Part shown: positions 17,865-27,159 of the stretch, in pieces | Layout of the letters: every line of letters begins with the position of its first letter | Position numbering within the stretch: position 1 is the stretch's first letter | Assembly (NCBI GenBank): GCA_002345965.1 | Contig: DDTF01000054.1 | Location: 1-64,000 of the forward strand | Direction: 5' to 3' | DNA from: Flammeovirgaceae bacterium UBA2371 | Lineage (GTDB): Bacteria > Bacteroidota > Bacteroidia > Cytophagales > Cyclobacteriaceae | DNA: 64,000 nucleotides | The notes under the pieces: model-generated | Seen by the model: only the letters and a program-made list of their open reading frames with translations | The model's database searches: none | Told to the model about the DNA's origin: nothing | Program-made: the position numbers and the translations under genes

Positions 17865-18823
17865 GATTTCCGCTTGAAAAATTTTTTATAAGAAATAATA
17901 AAATAGACAAATCCTCCACACGAAAGCACAGCGTAATAGAATATCAATTCAGGGGCATTGTCAAATATCAGGTTCACCATTAAATAAGTGGTCGCTATAT
18001 AACCAAAGACAAATGCATAAAGCAAAAAAAGAAAGGAGCTTTCGCGTTTGGCATAATAGACAGTGAAAGCGCATCCCGCATAAATCAAAACCAAATACAC
18101 AACAAAGTAGTCACTATCAAACAAGCCAGCTGTGCAGCCAACAAAAAAAATTAAACTACAAAAATTGATATAGGTAAAAGTGAAGTGCTTCTTGATTAAT
18201 TTCCGATCCAAAACCATTGCAATAAAGCCAAGTGCTGTACTGAAAATAATGGCGGTAATATGCAAATTCGCTGTTTCTAAAAAATTGCCACTGTACCATT
18301 TTTGGGGAGACACGCTAATGCTCCAAAACGAAGCCAAGGCAGTGATGGCCAGTGAAAGGATACCGAGATTATCAAAACGATAAGCGACATAAAAAAAGAA
18401 AGAGGCTGTGATTAATGTACTCCATCCAAGGTTGTCATCTAATAACTGATATTGAAATTGCAAATATCCCTGAACGGAAATGAACAACAGACTGCCTAGC
18501 AATACGATATAATCAAAATAAGGAGTGGGAGGTTTTACTTTTTCTTTTGAAAAAGTGAGCCCTTTCGTAAATACATAATAAAAACAAACAAGAGTAACCA
18601 CGCTGAGCAACATTATGCTAATAAGGTGTCCGAGCGCTCCTATATTTTCATAAATTAAAAGTCCAATGCCTCCTGTGAATAACAATACGCCCAGGTAGAG
18701 CATGGTACGCAGCTCGTAAAATACGGATATGATTTTGCCAGATACCATTGGTTCAATCTTATTGTATTGCGCTTCTGAAATTAAACCTTTTTCAAAAAGG
18801 TCACGGGGTGTGTTCTGAGTCAT
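17861..18823 (-). CDS. DUF2157 membrane protein
   Basis: Residues 1-40 form the short helical, soluble head typical of DUF2157 (LFEKGLISEAQYNKIEPM), followed by about ten hydrophobic helices to the end of the 320-residue chain and a basic KKFFKRKS tail. The gene is coupled to the membrane protein gene downstream. The 48 bases to the divergent nnr gene must hold both start signals. The family's role is unknown. Confidence 0.75.
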   Translation of the reverse strand: MTQNTPRDLFEKGLISEAQYNKIEPMVSGKIISVFYELRTMLYLGVLLFTGGIGLLIYENIGALGHLISIMLLSVVTLVCFYYVFTKGLTFSKEKVKPPTPYFDYIVLLGSLLFISVQGYLQFQYQLLDDNLGWSTLITASFFFYVAYRFDNLGILSLAITALASFWSISVSPQKWYSGNFLETANLHITAIIFSTALGFIAMVLDRKLIKKHFTFTYINFCSLIFFVGCTAGLFDSDYFVVYLVLIYAGCAFTVYYAKRESSFLFLLYAFVFGYIATTYLMVNLIFDNAPELIFYYAVLSCGGFVYFIISYKKFFKRKS

Positions 18824-18871
18824 TGTTAAATATCAAAAAAACTCAACTTCGATTCTTATCTTCGCTTAAAC

Positions 18872-20365
18872 ATGGTCAAAATACTAAATACCACTCAAAT
18901 CAAGGAATGGGATGCGTTTACAATAGAAAATGATCCAATCCTATCTATTGACCTGATGGAAAAGGCATGCAGGGCATTTGTACAATGGTTTATTGCCCAT
19001 TTTGATCAACTACAAAAGGTTGGTATTGTGTGTGGTTCCGGAAATAATGGTGGAGACGGGCTAGGCATAGCCAGACTTTTGAATGATTGGGGATATAATG
19101 TAAAAGTATGGGTAGTAAAAGGTAATGTGCCAGAATCCCTGGATTTTAAGCAGAACTTAAATCGGCTTGAGGAAAAACCCGTAGAAATAACCTCAAAACC
19201 AGGCAAGGGTATATTTGATTCATGTGAGGTGTTGATTGATGGAATCTTCGGTTCAGGATTATCCAGACCACCTGAAGGTATTTATGCAGAGGTAATCCAC
19301 GAAATGAATGAAACCACAGCTACGAGAGTGGCAATAGATATTCCTTCTGGTTTGTTTGCGGATAAACACACCGCTAATACTTGTGTTCACGCAGATTTCA
19401 CCGTCAGTTTTCAAATACCCAAACTTGCATTTTTATTTCCGGAGAATGAAAGACACGTTGGTAAGTGGCAAGTGGTAGACATAGGCCTCAGCAAATCCTA
19501 CTTGAAAGAGGTAACTGCACAAAATTTCTTGGTCGAAAAAAAATGGATAGCCAAACAACTTCCTAAAAGAAAACAATTTTCACACAAAGGTGATTTTGGC
19601 AAAGCCCTTTTAATTGCGGGAGGTTTAGGGAAGATGGGAGCCTGTGTTTTGGCGGCAAAGGCTGCTTTGAAATCAGGTGTGGGGTTGCTCACCCTTCACG
19701 TTCCAAAGTGTGGTTATCAAATCGTTCAAACTAGTGTGCCTGAAGCGATGGCATCAATAGATGAGCATGATGCTTGTTTTACATCACTGCCATATGTAGA
19801 TGGGTTTACAGCCGTTGGTGTAGGGCCGGGCATAGGTCAGCATAAAAAAACGTTGAAGGCGCTGGAAGATTTATTGAATATCTCAAAGATTCCAATGGTC
19901 ATCGATGCAGATGGGATTAACCTCTTGGCAGCAAATAATAGCTTACTTCATTTATTAAAAGAAAACTGCATTCTTACCCCACATCCAGGTGAGCTGCACC
20001 GTCTTATAGGAGACTGGTCAGATGATTTTCACAGGTTGGAAATGGCTAAAACCTTTTCAGCGAAAACTAAATGTATTTTAGTGATAAAAGGAGCTCATAC
20101 CTCAGTGGTGGCACCAGATGGTAGGGTGTTTTTTAATAGTACGGGCAACCCAGGTATGGCCACAGGCGGTAGTGGAGATGTGCTTACTGGCATTATTACG
20201 GCTTTGCTGGCGCAGGGGATTGATCCTTTGGATGCTGCCATTTTGGGTGTTTTTGTCCATGGCTATGCCGGAGATTTGGCAGCATGGGAGACAGGTCCTA
20301 TTTCATTAACTGCATCGGATATCCATAATTCACTCCCTGAGGCCTTTAAGCAACTTTTTCGATAA
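18872..20365 (+). CDS. nnr: Bifunctional NAD(P)H-hydrate epimerase / ADP-dependent NAD(P)H-hydrate dehydratase
   Basis: Metabolite-repair enzyme that epimerises and dehydrates damaged NAD(P)HX. The 497 residues hold a YjeF_N epimerase domain (about 1-215; GSGNNGGDGLGIARLL, then FGSGLSRPPEG and VAIDIPSGLFAD) and a ribokinase-fold dehydratase domain (about 225-497; ADGINLLA, LTPHPGELHRL, VIKGAHTSV and NPGMATGGSGDVLTGII, which carries the catalytic Asp). The gene stands alone on the plus strand. Confidence 0.95.
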   Translation: MVKILNTTQIKEWDAFTIENDPILSIDLMEKACRAFVQWFIAHFDQLQKVGIVCGSGNNGGDGLGIARLLNDWGYNVKVWVVKGNVPESLDFKQNLNRLEEKPVEITSKPGKGIFDSCEVLIDGIFGSGLSRPPEGIYAEVIHEMNETTATRVAIDIPSGLFADKHTANTCVHADFTVSFQIPKLAFLFPENERHVGKWQVVDIGLSKSYLKEVTAQNFLVEKKWIAKQLPKRKQFSHKGDFGKALLIAGGLGKMGACVLAAKAALKSGVGLLTLHVPKCGYQIVQTSVPEAMASIDEHDACFTSLPYVDGFTAVGVGPGIGQHKKTLKALEDLLNISKIPMVIDADGINLLAANNSLLHLLKENCILTPHPGELHRLIGDWSDDFHRLEMAKTFSAKTKCILVIKGAHTSVVAPDGRVFFNSTGNPGMATGGSGDVLTGIITALLAQGIDPLDAAILGVFVHGYAGDLAAWETGPISLTASDIHNSLPEAFKQLFR

Positions 20366-20479
20366 AATTCAGCCCTCATTTTAAACTTTTGGATCACTAT
20401 TTGAGTCTTATACATATATAATGGTGAAAACTATCCTTTAGGTAAATCTTTAAGGGTCGTTTTTACGTAAACAGCACTA

Positions 20480-20839
20480 GTGAAATTGATTAAAACCATA
20501 TTGATTTTCAGCTTTTTTGTGGCCTTTTCCTTTTCTGGATTTGGACAAAGTAGTGCTATGAGTTTTTCCAGGGAGTTTGGCCAACCTGATAAGTTGGTTC
20601 AAATGTACCCAAACCCAGCCACGGATTATCTCACTGTGAAGCTTCAGACACCTGATGCGGGCTCTGTGCAGCTGGCAATGCACAGTGTGATCGGCAATGT
20701 CCTGGAGATTGAGAAAGAACAAATTGACGACTATGAGGTAAGGTTAAGAATTAAAGACCTTCCTTCAGGCTATTACTTTCTGTCCATTAAGGAAGAGAAC
20801 TCAGGCTTAAAGGCTTCCTACAAATTTCTGAAACGCTAG
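20480..20839 (+). CDS. Minimal type IX secretion sorting-domain protein
   Basis: A 119-residue protein read from a GTG start; an in-frame stop four codons upstream rules out a longer form and no ATG precedes the signal peptide. Residues 1-22 are a signal peptide ending in FGQ. Residues about 38-119 are a complete type A C-terminal sorting domain (MYPNPATDYLTVKL, then SGYYFLSI and a C-terminal SYKFLKR). Only some 15 residues lie between the two, so there is no recognisable cargo domain. It should be exported by the T9SS, a Bacteroidota-specific machine. Confidence 0.8.
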   Translation: MKLIKTILIFSFFVAFSFSGFGQSSAMSFSREFGQPDKLVQMYPNPATDYLTVKLQTPDAGSVQLAMHSVIGNVLEIEKEQIDDYEVRLRIKDLPSGYYFLSIKEENSGLKASYKFLKR

Positions 20840-20906
20840 GTTTAGTTTCGGAGGTACTAATCCCCCCGCTCCCATAATTTTATTTTTATCTCCTCACTGA
20901 ATGGCA

Positions 20907-20914
20907 TATTTTTG
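20907..20914 (+). promoter_or_regulatory. Candidate -7 box of the usp gene
   Basis: TATTTTTG matches the Bacteroidota -7 consensus TAnnTTTG exactly. No TTG is found at the expected -33 position; the region there is T-rich. With this box transcription would begin about 17 bases before the ATG at 20935. Confidence 0.4.
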
Positions 20915-20934
20915 CCACTTCTAAAACTACGACT

Positions 20935-21783
20935 ATGGCAGCACTCAAAATTCTAATCCTCACTGACTTTTCTGACTTATCCAAAGTAGCGATCAACTAC
21001 GGAATGAAGATGGCGGGTAAGCTGGATGCGGAGTTTACCATTCTCAATGTGGTACGATTGGATGGTGTTCCAAAATCTCACCTGAAAATGAAGCAGATCG
21101 AAAGGTCACTTGTTACGATAGCCGAAGAAGAAGGTCAGAAATTAGTAGAAGAATGTAATCAACAGCTGAAGTCGAAAGCAAAAATTACTTTTAAAGCAAT
21201 CAAGTCTCACAAAGTTGCAGACACGGTAAGAAGATTTGCTGAGGCCACTAAAATTAACTTGATTATTATGGGAAGCCGTGGTGCAAGTAGTTTGAAAAAA
21301 GTGGTGCTGGGAGGAACAACGGTTTCGGTGATAGATGTTTGCGATGCTCCTGTATTGGCAATTCCCGGGCAAGCCGAATTCACCAATTTTAAAAATGTGG
21401 TGTATGCATCAGATTTGAAAAACGTACAAAAGGAGTTAGATACCATTATTCCTTTCGCAAGAATATTTGGTTCCACTATTCATATGGTGCATGTGGTGGA
21501 GGCAATAGATAAAAATGTAGATAGCAAAAGGGAGGAAGCTGCAGCATTGGTACAAAAAGCAGACTATGCAAAAATTAGTCTGGAAATTGTAATTGATGAC
21601 AATGTACCCGTGGCTATCGACAAATACCTTAAAGAGAAAAAAGGCGATGTATTGACCACATTCACCCATGAGCTCAATCTTTTTGAAAAAATCTTTGCAA
21701 GAAGTGTGACGCGCAAATTGGCTTACCAGGGAATTATCCCACTTTTAACCTTCAAACGAAGGTCAGTGAAGCTTGCTAAGTAA
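20935..21783 (+). CDS. Tandem universal stress protein (UspA family)
   Basis: Cytosolic stress protein with two Usp domains in 282 residues. The first (about 1-145) has the ATP-binding pattern: MGSRGASSLKKVVLGG, a G-x2-G-x9-G run, although the following Ser is Gly then Thr. The second domain (about 150-275) has a degenerate equivalent (THELNLFEKIFARSV) without the glycines, so it probably cannot bind ATP in the standard way. A TATTTTTG box lies 20 bases before the start. Confidence 0.88.
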   Translation: MAALKILILTDFSDLSKVAINYGMKMAGKLDAEFTILNVVRLDGVPKSHLKMKQIERSLVTIAEEEGQKLVEECNQQLKSKAKITFKAIKSHKVADTVRRFAEATKINLIIMGSRGASSLKKVVLGGTTVSVIDVCDAPVLAIPGQAEFTNFKNVVYASDLKNVQKELDTIIPFARIFGSTIHMVHVVEAIDKNVDSKREEAAALVQKADYAKISLEIVIDDNVPVAIDKYLKEKKGDVLTTFTHELNLFEKIFARSVTRKLAYQGIIPLLTFKRRSVKLAK

Positions 21784-21882
21784 ATGTTACTTTTCTGATT
21801 GCAAGATGATTAGTAGTCGAGCGACAACACCATCGCGCAACCTTAGCAATACTTTCTTAGCATAATCCTGAGCACAGAGAAA

Positions 21883-23319
21883 TTAAAATTCGGCATTGCC
21901 TGGAAAACGAGGGAAAGGGATCACATCACGGATATTGGTCATTCCCGTAACGAACAGAATAAGTCGCTCGAAACCAAGACCGAAACCACTATGAGGAGCA
22001 GAGCCAAATTTCCTTAGTTCGATATACCATTTTAGATCTTCCTCGGGTAGTCCCATTTCATTGATCCGGGTCAACAGTTTGTCATATCTTTCTTCTCTTG
22101 CTGATCCACCTATTATTTCTCCTATTCCGGGAAACAATACGTCCATGGCACCAACCGTTTTTCCATCATCATTTTGACGCATGTAAAACGATTTAATCTC
22201 TTTGGGATAATTGTATAAGATAACAGGCTTCTTGAAATGTTTTTCAACCAAAAATCTTTCATGCTCGGACTGTAAGTCTGCACCCCATTGTTCAATGATA
22301 TATTGAAACTTCTTCTTCTTGTTGGGTGTAGAATTTCTAAGAATTTCAATGGCCTCCGTATATGTCAATCGTTGGAAATCATTTTCGATGATAAACTTGA
22401 TACGATCAATCAACCCCAGTTCATTCCGTTGCGCCTGCGGCTTGGTCATCTCTTCATCGCTGGCACGTTTATCCAAAAATGCCAGATCATCTCCACAATG
22501 CTCAAGTGCATACTTCATTAAGTACTGAAGCATCTCCTGGGCCAGGTCCATATTATCATTAATATCGTAGAATGCCATTTCTGGTTCTATCATCCAGAAC
22601 TCTGCAAGGTGACGGGTGGTATTGGAGTTTTCTGCACGAAATGTGGGACCAAAAGTATAAATCTCACCCAGGCCCATTGCATAGGATTCCCCTTCAAGCT
22701 GACCAGAAACTGTGAGGTTAGTTTCTCTTCCAAAAAAATCCTGACTGTGATCTACATGACCTGCCTCATCTCGCGGAGGGTTTTCGGGGTCAAATGTGGT
22801 TACGCGAAACATCGCACCGGCACCTTCTGCATCCGAACCGGTGATGATAGGGGTATTTACGTAGACAAAGCCCTTTTCATTAAAGAACTTATGAACTGCA
22901 AACGCCATCGCATGCCGCACACGCATTACCGCACCAAAAGTATTGGTACGAGGTCTGAGGTGAGCGATCTCTCTCAAAAATTCAAAGGAATGCTTTTTGG
23001 GTTGAAGTGGATATTTTTCCGGATCACTGTCCCCAAGCACTTCCAGCTCGTCTACTTTAACCTCCACCAGTTGTCCTTTAGCAGGTGAAGCAACCAACTT
23101 TCCTTTGATGGAAAGACAGGCCCCTGTAGTAATTCGCTTTAACAAGCTTTCTTCAAACTGATCCAATTCAACTACCGCTTGAATGGTTAGGATGGTTGAT
23201 CCATCACTAATGGAAATGAACTGGTTATTTCTAAATGTGCGAACCCATCCCATTAACACTATGGATTGCCCTTGAGGAGCAGTAACTAAGAGGTCTTTAA
23301 TTTTGGTGCGCTTTATCAT
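21883..23319 (-). CDS. asnS: Asparagine--tRNA ligase
   Basis: Class IIb aminoacyl-tRNA synthetase charging tRNA-Asn, 478 residues. It has an N-terminal OB-fold anticodon-binding domain (about 15-105; VLMGWVRTFRNNQFISISDG) and a catalytic domain with motif 2 (TFRAENSNTTRHLAEFWMIEPEMAF) and motif 3 (GFGLGFERLILFVTGMTNIRDVIPFPR), which I cite from their key residues. The pattern HLAEFWMIEPE is typical of AsnRS rather than AspRS. It is convergent with the usp gene and divergent from rpoN. Confidence 0.96.
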   Translation of the reverse strand: MIKRTKIKDLLVTAPQGQSIVLMGWVRTFRNNQFISISDGSTILTIQAVVELDQFEESLLKRITTGACLSIKGKLVASPAKGQLVEVKVDELEVLGDSDPEKYPLQPKKHSFEFLREIAHLRPRTNTFGAVMRVRHAMAFAVHKFFNEKGFVYVNTPIITGSDAEGAGAMFRVTTFDPENPPRDEAGHVDHSQDFFGRETNLTVSGQLEGESYAMGLGEIYTFGPTFRAENSNTTRHLAEFWMIEPEMAFYDINDNMDLAQEMLQYLMKYALEHCGDDLAFLDKRASDEEMTKPQAQRNELGLIDRIKFIIENDFQRLTYTEAIEILRNSTPNKKKKFQYIIEQWGADLQSEHERFLVEKHFKKPVILYNYPKEIKSFYMRQNDDGKTVGAMDVLFPGIGEIIGGSAREERYDKLLTRINEMGLPEEDLKWYIELRKFGSAPHSGFGLGFERLILFVTGMTNIRDVIPFPRFPGNAEF

Positions 23320-23544
23320 TATCTATTGACTGAAATGCCTGTGAACTTAATAACTACATGTTTTATCAGCATCGTACTGACCCCACATGGCTAATGGGGA
23401 GGCAAAAAACGTGAATTTGTAATTTTTATCAAAGCCCTTAAGCAAAACAACCTGCCCGGGTACCCTTATTAATTGAATCTTCACTCTTTTTATTACATCC
23501 TCAGGGTGAGAAAACATTCATTTTTAACAGAAGGGCTGAATTGG

Positions 23545-23552
23545 TAACTTTG
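23545..23552 (+). promoter_or_regulatory. Candidate -7 box of rpoN
   Basis: TAACTTTG matches TAnnTTTG exactly, 17 bases before the rpoN ATG. The upstream -33 TTG is not obvious (the region is T-rich, ATTTTTAAC). A short leader of about 14 bases is implied. Confidence 0.4.
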
Positions 23553-23569
23553 GTCCATAAATTGAGCTC

Positions 23570-25018
23570 ATGCAGAAACTAGGTCTTACCCAGTCACTTC
23601 AACAAAAACTGTCTCCTCAACAGATTCAGTTTATTAAACTGCTGCAAGTGCCTACGGCTGAACTGGAAAATAGGATAGAAGAAGAACTGGAGCTAAATCC
23701 TGTGCTGGAGGAAGGCGAACCTGAAGAATCTGAGGATGAATTTAAAGAGGAGGGAGAAGAGGAGGAGGTAGCCAGCACGGAAGAGGACATCGACATCAAA
23801 GATTACCTGCAAGACGATGACTATAGCGGCTACAAAACGCACAACGATGTAGACGATGACGATGACCGGGAAATGCCAATGCCTACTTCGTCTTCCCTTC
23901 AGGAGACTTTAATGACGCAATTGGGGTTTCTGGGTTTGAACGATCATCAATTAAACATTGGAAAACAGCTGATTGGGAGCATTGAGGGGGATGGCTACAT
24001 TAGAAGAGATTTAGAGGCAATAGTCAACGATTTGGCCTTTTCACAGGGCATTGAGACCAATATCGATGAAGCGGAAGAAATATTAAGGAAGATACAAGCC
24101 TTTGACCCTGCCGGTATTGCTGCACGCAATTTACAGGAGTGTCTCCTGCTGCAGTTGGAGCGAATGGACGATGGGCAGGATGTAGATGTGATCGTAGCCA
24201 AGCGGATCCTTAACGAATGCTACGAGGAGTTTACTAAAAAGCATTACCAAAAAATTCTCAAAAAATTGGATCTTGATGATGAAGAATTCATCAAGGATGC
24301 CATTGAGTTGATTGTAAGACTTAACCCTAAGCCGGGTGGGGAAACCAGTTCGGGTATGGTTAAAAATCAATATGTAATTCCTGATTTTATCCTGTCCAAT
24401 AACAATGGCAAACTGGAGTTGGCCCTAAACTCAAGAAATGCACCTGAATTGCGCATAAGCAGGTCCTACAATGAGATGTTTAAAGCTTATGATAAGAGTG
24501 ATAAAAAGGACAAGAAGCTAAAAGATGCTGTTTCGTTCGTAAAGCAAAAGCTCGATGCTGCCAAGTGGTTTATAGATGCAATTCGTCAGCGTCAGCTTAC
24601 CTTGCTAAGGACGATGCGTGCCATAGTAGATTTTCAATATGAATATTTTCTCGAAGGAGACGAAACGAAGTTGAAGCCAATGATCCTTAAGGACATTGCT
24701 CAAATTATCAATATGGATATTTCCACTGTAAGTCGTGTGGCCAGCAGCAAAACGGTTCAAACTGACTTTGGGGTGTTTCCTCTCAAATATTTCTTTAGTG
24801 AAGGTATCGCCACCAACACTGGTGAAGAAGTAAGCTCTCGGGAAGTAAAACAAATCATCAAAGATCTGATCGATCAGGAAGATAAGAGCAAACCATTTTC
24901 TGATGACAAACTTGAGGATTTGCTAAAAGCAAAAGGATATAACATCGCCAGACGTACAGTTGCCAAATACAGAGAGCAACTGAATATTCCAGTGGCGCGT
25001 TTACGTAAAGAACTGTAG
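23570..25018 (+). CDS. rpoN: RNA polymerase sigma-54 factor
   Basis: Alternative sigma factor that needs AAA+ activators to open promoters. The 482 residues show the three regions of the family: region I (residues 1-50, Gln/Leu-rich: LTQSLQQKLSPQQIQFIKLL), a very acidic region II (about 48-100, many Glu and Asp), the core-binding domain, the HTH around IINMDISTVSRVASSK and the RpoN box ARRTVAKYRE close to the C-terminus. The downstream membrane-protein gene begins with a GTG one base after its stop. Confidence 0.96.
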   Translation: MQKLGLTQSLQQKLSPQQIQFIKLLQVPTAELENRIEEELELNPVLEEGEPEESEDEFKEEGEEEEVASTEEDIDIKDYLQDDDYSGYKTHNDVDDDDDREMPMPTSSSLQETLMTQLGFLGLNDHQLNIGKQLIGSIEGDGYIRRDLEAIVNDLAFSQGIETNIDEAEEILRKIQAFDPAGIAARNLQECLLLQLERMDDGQDVDVIVAKRILNECYEEFTKKHYQKILKKLDLDDEEFIKDAIELIVRLNPKPGGETSSGMVKNQYVIPDFILSNNNGKLELALNSRNAPELRISRSYNEMFKAYDKSDKKDKKLKDAVSFVKQKLDAAKWFIDAIRQRQLTLLRTMRAIVDFQYEYFLEGDETKLKPMILKDIAQIINMDISTVSRVASSKTVQTDFGVFPLKYFFSEGIATNTGEEVSSREVKQIIKDLIDQEDKSKPFSDDKLEDLLKAKGYNIARRTVAKYREQLNIPVARLRKEL

Positions 25019-25019
25019 G

Positions 25020-25628
25020 GTGAAAACTGCTGCTAAATTAATTTCAGTGGTGTTTCATCCTTTATTGATGACGACCTATCTTTTTGTATTACTTACTTAT
25101 TTTCTTCCTGTTATACTGCAACCAGCCCGGCCATCCCTATGGATAATCGTGCTGATATTTGTAACCACTTTTGCACTGCCAACTGTTAACTTTCTGCTGC
25201 TTAAATTAACCGGATCAATTCAGGATCTTAGCATGCCTGACAGACAACAACGTATACTTCCGTTTATATTTATTTCTGCCATTTATATTTTTGTGACGCT
25301 TATGTTTTATTGGAAATTTCCGATACCTAATTTGTTGCGTTTGATGGTAATTGTTACAACCATGGTTGTTGCAGCTACCATTATTACATTTTTTTATAAA
25401 CTTAGTATCCACAGCCTGGCCATGTGGGGTGCAGTAGGTATGATGTTGCCGATGAATAAAGTTTCTGAAGTAAATAGTTTATTGATGCCAACTGCGATTG
25501 TTATTGTATTGGCTGGTTTGGTAATGTCTTCAAGGCTTTCTTTGAATGCACATACCCCCAGGGAGGTAATGATGGGAAGTGTGGCAGGATTTTCTATTGG
25601 TTTTTTTGGAATGATAATTCTTTTCTGA
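25020..25628 (+). CDS. Integral membrane protein with degenerate PAP2 motifs
   Basis: A 202-residue protein with about six transmembrane helices, read from a GTG that follows the rpoN stop by one base. The C-terminus carries SRLSLNAHTPREV, which fits the third PAP2 motif (SR-x5-H-x3-D) with Glu in place of Asp, and KLSIHSLAMWG recalls the second motif (SGH). A clear first motif (KxxxxxxRP) is missing; MPDRQQRILPF is only a weak counterpart. A PAP2-like lipid phosphatase or transferase relative is likely; catalytic competence is doubtful. Confidence 0.6.
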   Translation: MKTAAKLISVVFHPLLMTTYLFVLLTYFLPVILQPARPSLWIIVLIFVTTFALPTVNFLLLKLTGSIQDLSMPDRQQRILPFIFISAIYIFVTLMFYWKFPIPNLLRLMVIVTTMVVAATIITFFYKLSIHSLAMWGAVGMMLPMNKVSEVNSLLMPTAIVIVLAGLVMSSRLSLNAHTPREVMMGSVAGFSIGFFGMIILF

Positions 25629-25637
25629 TAATCTAAA

Positions 25638-26426
25638 ATGAATATGGATTTTAAGTTTATTAAATACGAAGTAAAAGAGGGAGTAGCTACCATTACACTC
25701 CATCGACCTGAAGTTTACAATGCATTGAACGATGGCATTACCTATGAGCTTCAAGACGCATTGAAGGCGGTTGCCCGCGATCAGGCTGCGCGTGTAGTCG
25801 TGCTTACTGGGGAAGGAAAAGCTTTTTGCTCAGGGCAGGATTTAAAAGCAGTGTCAGGTACGGAAAAACGATCTTTTCTTGATTCTCTTCATAAGAGGTA
25901 CAATCCATTGATTACTGCCATGCAGACATTGCCCAAGCCCATCATCTGCAGATTGAATGGAGTAGCTGCAGGAGCTGGTTGTTCTTTAGCACTGGCTTGT
26001 GACGTGATCATAGCCGCTGAAGAAGCTACCTTGATAGAAGTGTTTATCAATATTGGGTTGGTGCCAGACTCTGGTTCCTCTTTTTTTCTGCCTAGAATTT
26101 TGGGTCGGGCAAAGGCATTTGAGATGTGTACCATGGGCAGCAGGATCAAAGGCAAGGAAGCGGAGGCGCTAGGACTTGTAAATAAGGCCGTTCCGATGGA
26201 CCAACTGGACAGTACTGTTGCGGAATACACTACCTACTTTGCGAAAGCACCTACCAAAGCAATTGGCCTGATTAAAAAGATGTTGAATAAATCAACTCAA
26301 TCCTCACTGGAAGAAATGCTGGATTATGAAGCCTATTGTCAGGAAATAGCAGGCAATACATCAGACTACAAAGAGGGCGTGACGGCATTTTTGGAGAAAA
26401 GAAAACCTGATTTTTCAGGTAACTAG
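25638..26426 (+). CDS. Enoyl-CoA hydratase/isomerase family protein (PaaG-like)
   Basis: Crotonase-fold enzyme of 262 residues. The oxyanion-hole motifs are FCSGQDLKAV and GVAAGAGCSLALACD. The region GLVPDSGSSFFLPRILG has Asp where hydratases have their second Glu, the arrangement seen in PaaG-type ring-1,2-epoxyphenylacetyl-CoA isomerase and related isomerases. No other phenylacetate genes are nearby, so the physiological substrate is uncertain. It is ten bases from the preceding membrane protein gene and its stop overlaps the convergent barrel gene by four bases. Confidence 0.85.
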   Translation: MNMDFKFIKYEVKEGVATITLHRPEVYNALNDGITYELQDALKAVARDQAARVVVLTGEGKAFCSGQDLKAVSGTEKRSFLDSLHKRYNPLITAMQTLPKPIICRLNGVAAGAGCSLALACDVIIAAEEATLIEVFINIGLVPDSGSSFFLPRILGRAKAFEMCTMGSRIKGKEAEALGLVNKAVPMDQLDSTVAEYTTYFAKAPTKAIGLIKKMLNKSTQSSLEEMLDYEAYCQEIAGNTSDYKEGVTAFLEKRKPDFSGN

Positions 26427-27136
26427 AATCCGTTGATGGAGATACCTGTGGTAAAGGTATTCATGTTTGTTTTTTCTGGGCCTTCATCCACCTTGAAAAG
26501 CTGTGATGTATTGTATTGAAAGAACAAATTAAAACCACCAATACCAATTCTTGTGTAGAAGCCATAACGAATATCATTAAGGCCGTGATTTTGTTTGTCT
26601 TTGATGGTTTTTGTTTCACCGTCTTCCTTGTACTTCACTTTTGTAAAAGCGTCCAACAATACCCCACCGCGCACACCAGCAGCCACATTAAAGCTTCTTG
26701 ATATGTCATCCGGGTTGGAATCAAACCTGACTTCTACCGGTATGTCAAAATAATTGGCCACAATCATTGATTTTTTTGTGCCAGGATATAGCGTTGCAGC
26801 ATTAATCAAGGCATAAGTACCATCCGATCCCGGGTTGGGGTTTAGGGTGTAAAAGTTGGTAAGTTTATACCTATCCATACCAAGTCCTGCTCCTGGCACC
26901 ACACTAAATTTGGTCTCCCATAGTCTAATTGGATATTGATAATAAATATTTATGGTTCTGGATCCCCAGAAGCCTTGTTCGAAATTGGTGGGGGCGTTTA
27001 CACCTCGATTCACACCTACATCTATCAAAAAAGTTCCCGGGATGTTAACCTTCGTAGCTTTCTTAGACTCCTCTTGAGAAAATGCAGAAAATGAAACTCC
27101 AATAAATAAAATGAACGCAACAGCACTTCGAATCAT
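26423..27136 (-). CDS. Outer-membrane beta-barrel protein
   Basis: A 237-residue secreted protein with a signal peptide (cleavage after AFS in FSAFSQEE) and alternating strands rich in aromatic residues and glycine (NIYYQYPIRLW, VVPGAGLGMDRYKL, YGFYTRIGIGGFNLFFQYN), ending in an amphipathic strand with a terminal Phe (GISINGF), which is typical of outer-membrane barrels. Bacteroidota carry many such porin-like proteins of unknown cargo. Confidence 0.75.
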   Translation of the reverse strand: MIRSAVAFILFIGVSFSAFSQEESKKATKVNIPGTFLIDVGVNRGVNAPTNFEQGFWGSRTINIYYQYPIRLWETKFSVVPGAGLGMDRYKLTNFYTLNPNPGSDGTYALINAATLYPGTKKSMIVANYFDIPVEVRFDSNPDDISRSFNVAAGVRGGVLLDAFTKVKYKEDGETKTIKDKQNHGLNDIRYGFYTRIGIGGFNLFFQYNTSQLFKVDEGPEKTNMNTFTTGISINGF

Positions 27137-27159
27137 AGTCCAGTGATTTTTAAAAGCAT

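Noticed and set aside
22609..23088. Long open frame opposite asnS (about 159 codons)
   Set aside because: It lies entirely within the asnS coding region on the other strand, has no start signal or recognisable protein, and asnS is an unmistakable essential gene.
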